In this document: in pieces, positions 63,292 through 64,000 of the stretch
Layout: every line of letters begins with the position of its first letter
Position numbering within the stretch: position 1 is the stretch's first letter
Assembly: GCF_018336815.1 (NCBI RefSeq)
Contig: NZ_CP050497.1
Span: 434,001-498,000 of the forward strand
Source: Treponema vincentii
GTDB lineage: Bacteria > Spirochaetota > Spirochaetia > Treponematales > Treponemataceae
Direction of reading: 5' to 3'
Length of the DNA stretch: 64,000 nt
Translations under genes and position numbers: made by a program
The notes under the pieces: generated by a model
What the model was told of the DNA's origin: nothing
Databases searched by the model: none
The model's input: only the letters and a program-made list of their open reading frames with translations

Positions 63292-64000
63292 ATGGGAAGT
63301 TTAGACTTTTTATCTAAAGATTATCAATTTAAAAAATATAAGAATGTATATGCAGGAATGCTGCAAGGGTTTTATACGATTTTTCACGTAGATGCCAATG
63401 CGAAGAAATGTATCCTTACCATCGGCGCTTCTAAGGCAGAAAATGGAGAAGACTTGTTCGCCCTCTTGCAGTCGCGGCTTTGTGAAATAAAAAAGGTAAA
63501 AACGCGTATCGATAACGCAACATTAATCTTTGAATATCCTACGCCGGCATTAGGGAACTATAAGAAAACATTTGATTTGCTGAATGATACCGTTATCCCA
63601 TTCCTGATAGAAAATAAGTATAAATCCGGCGGATTTATCTATGGTAAAAATGATGGAACGATACGGTTGTTTCAAATAGGACTACAATACCTGTATCTAA
63701 CCGAAGCTGAGCGGGCGGAAAAAGAAGCCGATCTTACCGCTCAAAAAGAAAAAGACAAAAACACGCAAGAAAATTTTTTACTCGGTACATTGGGCGTTAT
63801 CGGCGTTGCATTAGCGGGAATCTTACTGTATGTTATCGTCGGAAAAATGAACCTCTATGTTTGGGCGATTCCAGTCTTACTCAGCGCAATATCCTATACT
63901 GTATACAAACGACTGGGAAAAAAATTAACCGTAAAAGCCATCGTTATGATTTTGATTGTACTGGGCATAGCGCTCGCAGCGGCAACCGTATTGGAATACG
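63292..64000 (+). CDS. Membrane protein of unknown function (runs off the window)
   Basis: The frame starts MGSLDFLSKDYQFKKYKNVY with GAGG upstream and stays open for 236 residues to the window end. Residues 1-140 are a soluble alpha/beta domain; residues 140-165 are charged and probably coiled coil (AERAEKEADLTAQKEKDK). Three hydrophobic helices follow (LLGTLGVIGVALAGILLYVI, YVWAIPVLLSAISYTVY and AIVMILIVLGIALAAATV). It is not recognised. The layout suggests a cytoplasmic domain tied to the membrane by C-terminal helices. Confidence 0.8.
   Translation, partial: MGSLDFLSKDYQFKKYKNVYAGMLQGFYTIFHVDANAKKCILTIGASKAENGEDLFALLQSRLCEIKKVKTRIDNATLIFEYPTPALGNYKKTFDLLNDTVIPFLIENKYKSGGFIYGKNDGTIRLFQIGLQYLYLTEAERAEKEADLTAQKEKDKNTQENFLLGTLGVIGVALAGILLYVIVGKMNLYVWAIPVLLSAISYTVYKRLGKKLTVKAIVMILIVLGIALAAATVLEY

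Noticed and set aside
1-64000. CRISPR arrays, rRNA and tRNA genes, prophage
   Set aside because: No regularly spaced identical repeats, no tRNA T-loop signatures with matching stems, and no phage structural or integrase genes were seen.

Overview
The window looks like a chromosome segment of a host-associated spirochete, most probably a Treponema of the oral group. The reasons are a Treponema/Streptococcus-type ECF transporter S component present in two operons, an organelle-like (spd-type) elongation factor G, many VapBC/RelE toxin-antitoxin loci, an integron attC-like site and moderate GC content. This genus assignment is inferred from protein families only; there is no rRNA or tRNA gene in the window.

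Layout. 1-7.5 kb: the end of a RecB-type nuclease gene, a chemotaxis receptor, a YibE/F membrane protein, a 5'-nucleotidase-like lipoprotein, a SemiSWEET and a cation/H+ antiporter. 7.5-10.7 kb: an accessory patch with two VapBC loci, an attC-like site, decayed small genes and hairpin repeats. 10.7-25 kb: a frameshifted OmpA-family protein, a thioredoxin-like lipoprotein, a YheO-type regulator, a TtcA-like protein, an AlkD-TraB-TPR operon, an unknown exported protein, a Pro-Thr repeat lipoprotein with a 55-residue partner gene, an ATPase plus EF-G, and an AraC regulator. 26-30 kb: an ECF transporter operon and a NifU-like protein. 30-39.5 kb: a giant Ig-repeat surface protein, an Rsm22-like methyltransferase, a phosphohexomutase and an M23 peptidase. 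39.6-48.6 kb: an AAA ATPase, a frameshifted MATE exporter, a second ECF operon carrying an ATC-hydrolase fusion and a serine hydrolase, and a RelE-type toxin-antitoxin pair. 48.8-55.4 kb: a decaying defence island with a single-chain restriction-modification gene split by a repeat element, and a zinc-hook AAA ATPase. 55.4-64 kb: an ATC hydrolase, a 2H phosphoesterase, DNA polymerase IV, a broken flavodoxin, a YhhQ transporter, the threonine-to-glycine pair (threonine dehydrogenase and KBL), and an unfinished membrane protein.

The most striking content is non-coding. The intergenic DNA is populated by hairpin modules whose stem sequences differ from copy to copy but stay self-complementary, while the six-base loop is nearly constant (RTCCKT). 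These modules recur in a fixed order (long hairpin, a CGAGT...ACATCGC or CAAGTTT-type hairpin, short hairpin), are often arranged as mirror images, and are sometimes nested. One three-hairpin element has inserted into the restriction-modification gene with a 6-bp target duplication; removing exactly 163 bp restores a 1021-residue frame. A second, MITE-like palindrome family with TAAACGCATCAG ends occurs beside it.

Two further window-wide patterns stand out. At least six genes have a TATAAT-type -10 box so close to the ATG that the transcript should be leaderless or nearly so. Five otherwise complete genes carry a single extra base, four of them in an A/T homopolymer, which could be phase variation, decay or sequence error.
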